Source: JABGQS01 sp963666505 (GTDB taxonomy: Bacteria > Bacillota > Clostridia > Christensenellales > SZUA-584). From it: a stretch of 64,000 nt of DNA. Shown piece after piece: positions 62,312 to 64,000 of the stretch. Numbering within the stretch: position 1 is the first letter of the stretch; every line of letters starts with the position of its first letter. The notes under the pieces are model-generated. The model saw only the letters and a program-made list of their open reading frames with translations, did not search any database and was not told the origin of the DNA. The DNA lies in contig CAXXXL010000001.1 in NCBI GenBank assembly GCA_963666505.2, positions 1,054,001 to 1,118,000 of the forward strand, given 5' to 3'. The position numbers and the translations under genes were made by a program.

Positions 62312-63226
62312 CTATAAGAATTTTAATATAAAATTTTCAAAATTACCATAGCAAATTTTATCTATCTGATGCTTTGAATATCCTCGCAGCAGCATTGCCT
62401 CCGGTAGTTTCTGAAAGTCAGCTGAAGACTCCAGACCTTCAGGAGTATCATCAATACCGCAGAAATCCGAACCGAACCCAATACAGTCTTCTCCACCCAG
62501 CGCCAATACATATTCAACATGACGCAGCACGTCGCTGATTTTTGCGTTTGTACCGCACAAAAACTCCGGATAAAAGTTTATTCCAATATATCCGCCACAT
62601 TCAATTATATGCCTTATCTGGTCTTTTTTCAAATTCCTTGGGTTTTCGCAGATGTCATAAACGCAGGAATGTGTTGCGCATATGGGGTGTTTATACGATT
62701 TGGCAGCATCCCAGAAGCCTTCTTCGTTAAGATGTGAAACGTCAAGTGCAATTCGGCTGCTGTTCAGCCTATCTATTGCATCAAGGCCTTTCTTTTTGAT
62801 ACCGCCTGCAGACATACATCCGCTTGCAAATTCGTTTTCATAGTTCCATGTCAGGCTGAAGATCCTTGCACCTTTTTCATACATATCATCAATGTGCCCG
62901 ATGCTGCAGTCGATGCTCTCGCCGCTTTCAACGGAAAGCACCAGCTTTATCTCAGAAGTTTCAGACATTCCATCCTGGCTGCAAAGCAGCGAAACGACTC
63001 CGGTGTTCTCCGAGAGAAATTTATACAAAAATTCCATCTGCATGAGACATTCGCCGTATCTGTCATCGTCTTCGGGCGGCACCCAGAGCGCAAAGTTCTG
63101 CAGCTTTACTCCTCCTGCAAGCAGTGCAAAGAAGCTCGACTGATCGTGTATCCTTCCCTTGCAACCCCCTAAAGTCCTGTAAGCCAGCAAATCACAGTGC
63201 GAATCAGCAATTTTGTACACAAGCAT
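62312..63226 (-). CDS. Membrane dipeptidase (peptidase M19)
   Basis: 304 residues. ADSHCDLLAY near residue 7 carries the first zinc ligands (HxD), VLSVESGESID near 92 a glutamate ligand, and CATHSCVYDICENPRN near 178 with GFGSDFCGIDDTPEGL near 248 the rest. It hydrolyses dipeptides, including those with D-residues. Shorter than renal dipeptidases but typical of bacterial M19 forms. The start follows AAGGAGG. Confidence 0.9.
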   Translation of the reverse strand: MLVYKIADSHCDLLAYRTLGGCKGRIHDQSSFFALLAGGVKLQNFALWVPPEDDDRYGECLMQMEFLYKFLSENTGVVSLLCSQDGMSETSEIKLVLSVESGESIDCSIGHIDDMYEKGARIFSLTWNYENEFASGCMSAGGIKKKGLDAIDRLNSSRIALDVSHLNEEGFWDAAKSYKHPICATHSCVYDICENPRNLKKDQIRHIIECGGYIGINFYPEFLCGTNAKISDVLRHVEYVLALGGEDCIGFGSDFCGIDDTPEGLESSADFQKLPEAMLLRGYSKHQIDKICYGNFENFILKFL

Positions 63227-63248
63227 CCTCCTTGCTAAATAGCATAAT

Positions 63249-63280
63249 AAGAAAGAAGAGCCAATTTCTTGACTCTTCCC
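63249..63280 (-). terminator. Terminator of rny
   Basis: GAAGAG/CTCTTC stem (63255-63278) on the minus strand followed by a TTTCTTATT tract, inside a longer imperfect AAATAGCAT...ATGCTATTT repeat. Confidence 0.65.
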
Positions 63281-63287
63281 TTAAATG

Positions 63288-64000
63288 CTATTTTGCGTAA
63301 TCTACAGTTCTGGTCTCTCTTATGACACTAACTTTTATCTGCCCCGGATAATCCAGTTCCTGTTCGATCTTTTTGACGATGTCTTTCGCCAGCAGATGCA
63401 TTCCTTCGTCATCCACGTCTTCGGGTTTTACAAGGATTCTAACTTCCCTGCCTGCCTGTATTGCATAGCAGTTGTCAACACCCGAGAATGAGTTTACGAT
63501 TTCTTCCAAAGATTCCAAGCGTTTTATATAGTTTTCAAGAGTTTCACGCCTTGCTCCCGGCCTTGCGGCAGAGATAGCGTCGGCCGACTGCACAAGTACA
63601 GCCTCAACCGTTGTTGCATCGATATCGCCGTGGTGAGCCTGTATACAGTGAATAACGTCTGCGTTCTCACGGTATTTCTTGGCAAGGTCTGCACCTATCT
63701 GTATGTGCGGGCCTTCCACTTCGTGGTCAACGGCTTTGCCGATATCGTGGAGCAGTCCCCCACGCTTTGCAAGCTTGATGTTTGCACCAAGCTCACTTGC
63801 CATTACAGCAGAAAGATGAGCAACCTCGAGAGAGTGTTTAAGCACGTTCTGACCATAGCTGGTACGGTACTTGAGTCTTCCAAGCAGCTTTATTATTTCT
63901 GGATGCAGGTTATGTATACCAACATCGAAAGCGGCTGCTTCACCGGCGTCACGAACCTCTTTATCGACTTCCTTCTTAGCCTTTTTGACCATCTCTTCGA
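63288..64000 (-). CDS. rny: Ribonuclease Y, C-terminal part (truncated by window edge)
   Basis: About 237 residues are visible, the C-terminal part of a ~520-residue protein. FRTSYGQNVLKHS-type text (YRTSYGQNVLKHSLEVA) begins the HD domain, whose metal motif is GLLHDIGKAVDHE; a C-terminal AMP-like segment REVRILVKPEDVDDEGMH follows. The frame is open to the right edge, so the membrane helix, coiled coil and KH domain are outside. RNase Y starts bulk mRNA decay in Firmicutes. Confidence 0.93.
   Translation of the reverse strand, partial: EEMVKKAKKEVDKEVRDAGEAAAFDVGIHNLHPEIIKLLGRLKYRTSYGQNVLKHSLEVAHLSAVMASELGANIKLAKRGGLLHDIGKAVDHEVEGPHIQIGADLAKKYRENADVIHCIQAHHGDIDATTVEAVLVQSADAISAARPGARRETLENYIKRLESLEEIVNSFSGVDNCYAIQAGREVRILVKPEDVDDEGMHLLAKDIVKKIEQELDYPGQIKVSVIRETRTVDYAK

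Overview
The window looks like a chromosomal segment of an anaerobic low-to-mid GC Firmicute of class Clostridia, possibly a Eubacteriales / Anaerovoracaceae-type gut anaerobe. The reasons are the mutS-mutL-miaA-hfq-YnbB-lexA gene order, strong AGGAGG-type ribosome sites, sigma-A promoters of the TTGACA-N17-TATAAT kind, a yybP-ykoY riboswitch before a Ca/Na antiporter, RNase Y, and a selenium-type purine catabolic cluster. The family-level placement is a guess. No phage, insertion sequence or CRISPR array was seen.

Layout. 1-8.3 kb: the end of a periplasmic-type molybdopterin protein, a frameshifted short-chain dehydrogenase, a SanA/YdcF protein, a flavin-type/ferredoxin fusion overlapping a complete polar amino-acid ABC transporter, a wall-anchored-looking CARDB-type surface protein, a C_GCAxxG_C_C redox protein and a CobW/G3E GTPase. 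8.5-21.6 kb: one long operon, ygeY-ygeW-arcC-ssnA-ygfK-xdh-hyuA plus a fold-type II PLP enzyme. This is the selenium-dependent molybdenum hydroxylase / urate-purine degradation cluster. 21.7-26.1 kb: molybdenum supply, with a ModE-like regulator, a TroA-fold binding protein, a FecCD permease, its ATPase, a THEP1-like NTPase and a MocA-type cytidylyltransferase. 26.2-30.5 kb: a YheO-like sensor regulator followed by xdhABC. Together 8.3-30.5 kb reads as a metal-cofactor and purine-fermentation island. Two kinds of xanthine dehydrogenase, cofactor maturation and metal uptake sit side by side. The hydantoinase, peptidase-like hydrolase, carbamoyltransferase and carbamate kinase would break ureido intermediates down to ammonia, CO2 and ATP.

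30.6-45 kb: housekeeping and small regulatory units. These are rmuC, a DUF2975/XRE pair, a DJ-1-type lipoprotein, the riboswitch-controlled Ca/Na antiporter, a DeoR regulator, tadA, an orphan prepilin, a TrmB-like regulator with a diaminopimelate-decarboxylase-family gene, mscL, an amidohydrolase, two GNAT acetyltransferases and a copper P-type ATPase. The TrmB-like regulator's promoter and the promoter of the second GNAT gene share a 26-bp operator (21/26 identical). copA has a perfect CRP/FNR-type palindrome at the -41.5 position. 45.0-45.7 kb: seven tRNA genes on the minus strand (Pro, Glu, Met/Ile2, Asp, Phe, Thr, Tyr) with their own promoter and a long terminator hairpin.

45.9-64 kb: mostly core genes. 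These are a Gfo/Idh oxidoreductase, miaB, a membrane-anchored HExxH protein convergent with a membrane lipoprotein, mutS, mutL, miaA, hfq, the YnbB-type PLP protein, lexA (with a candidate SOS box), a tyrosine recombinase, rnhA, proC, tRNA-Trp, purB, an M19 dipeptidase and the 3' end of rny. No gene-free stretch exceeds 300 bases; the largest gaps (about 230-240 bases) are described in the entries. The least-explained items are the regulatory sites, the unusual PLP enzyme in the purine operon, the metalloprotease/lipoprotein pair and the debris around 44.3-45.0 kb.
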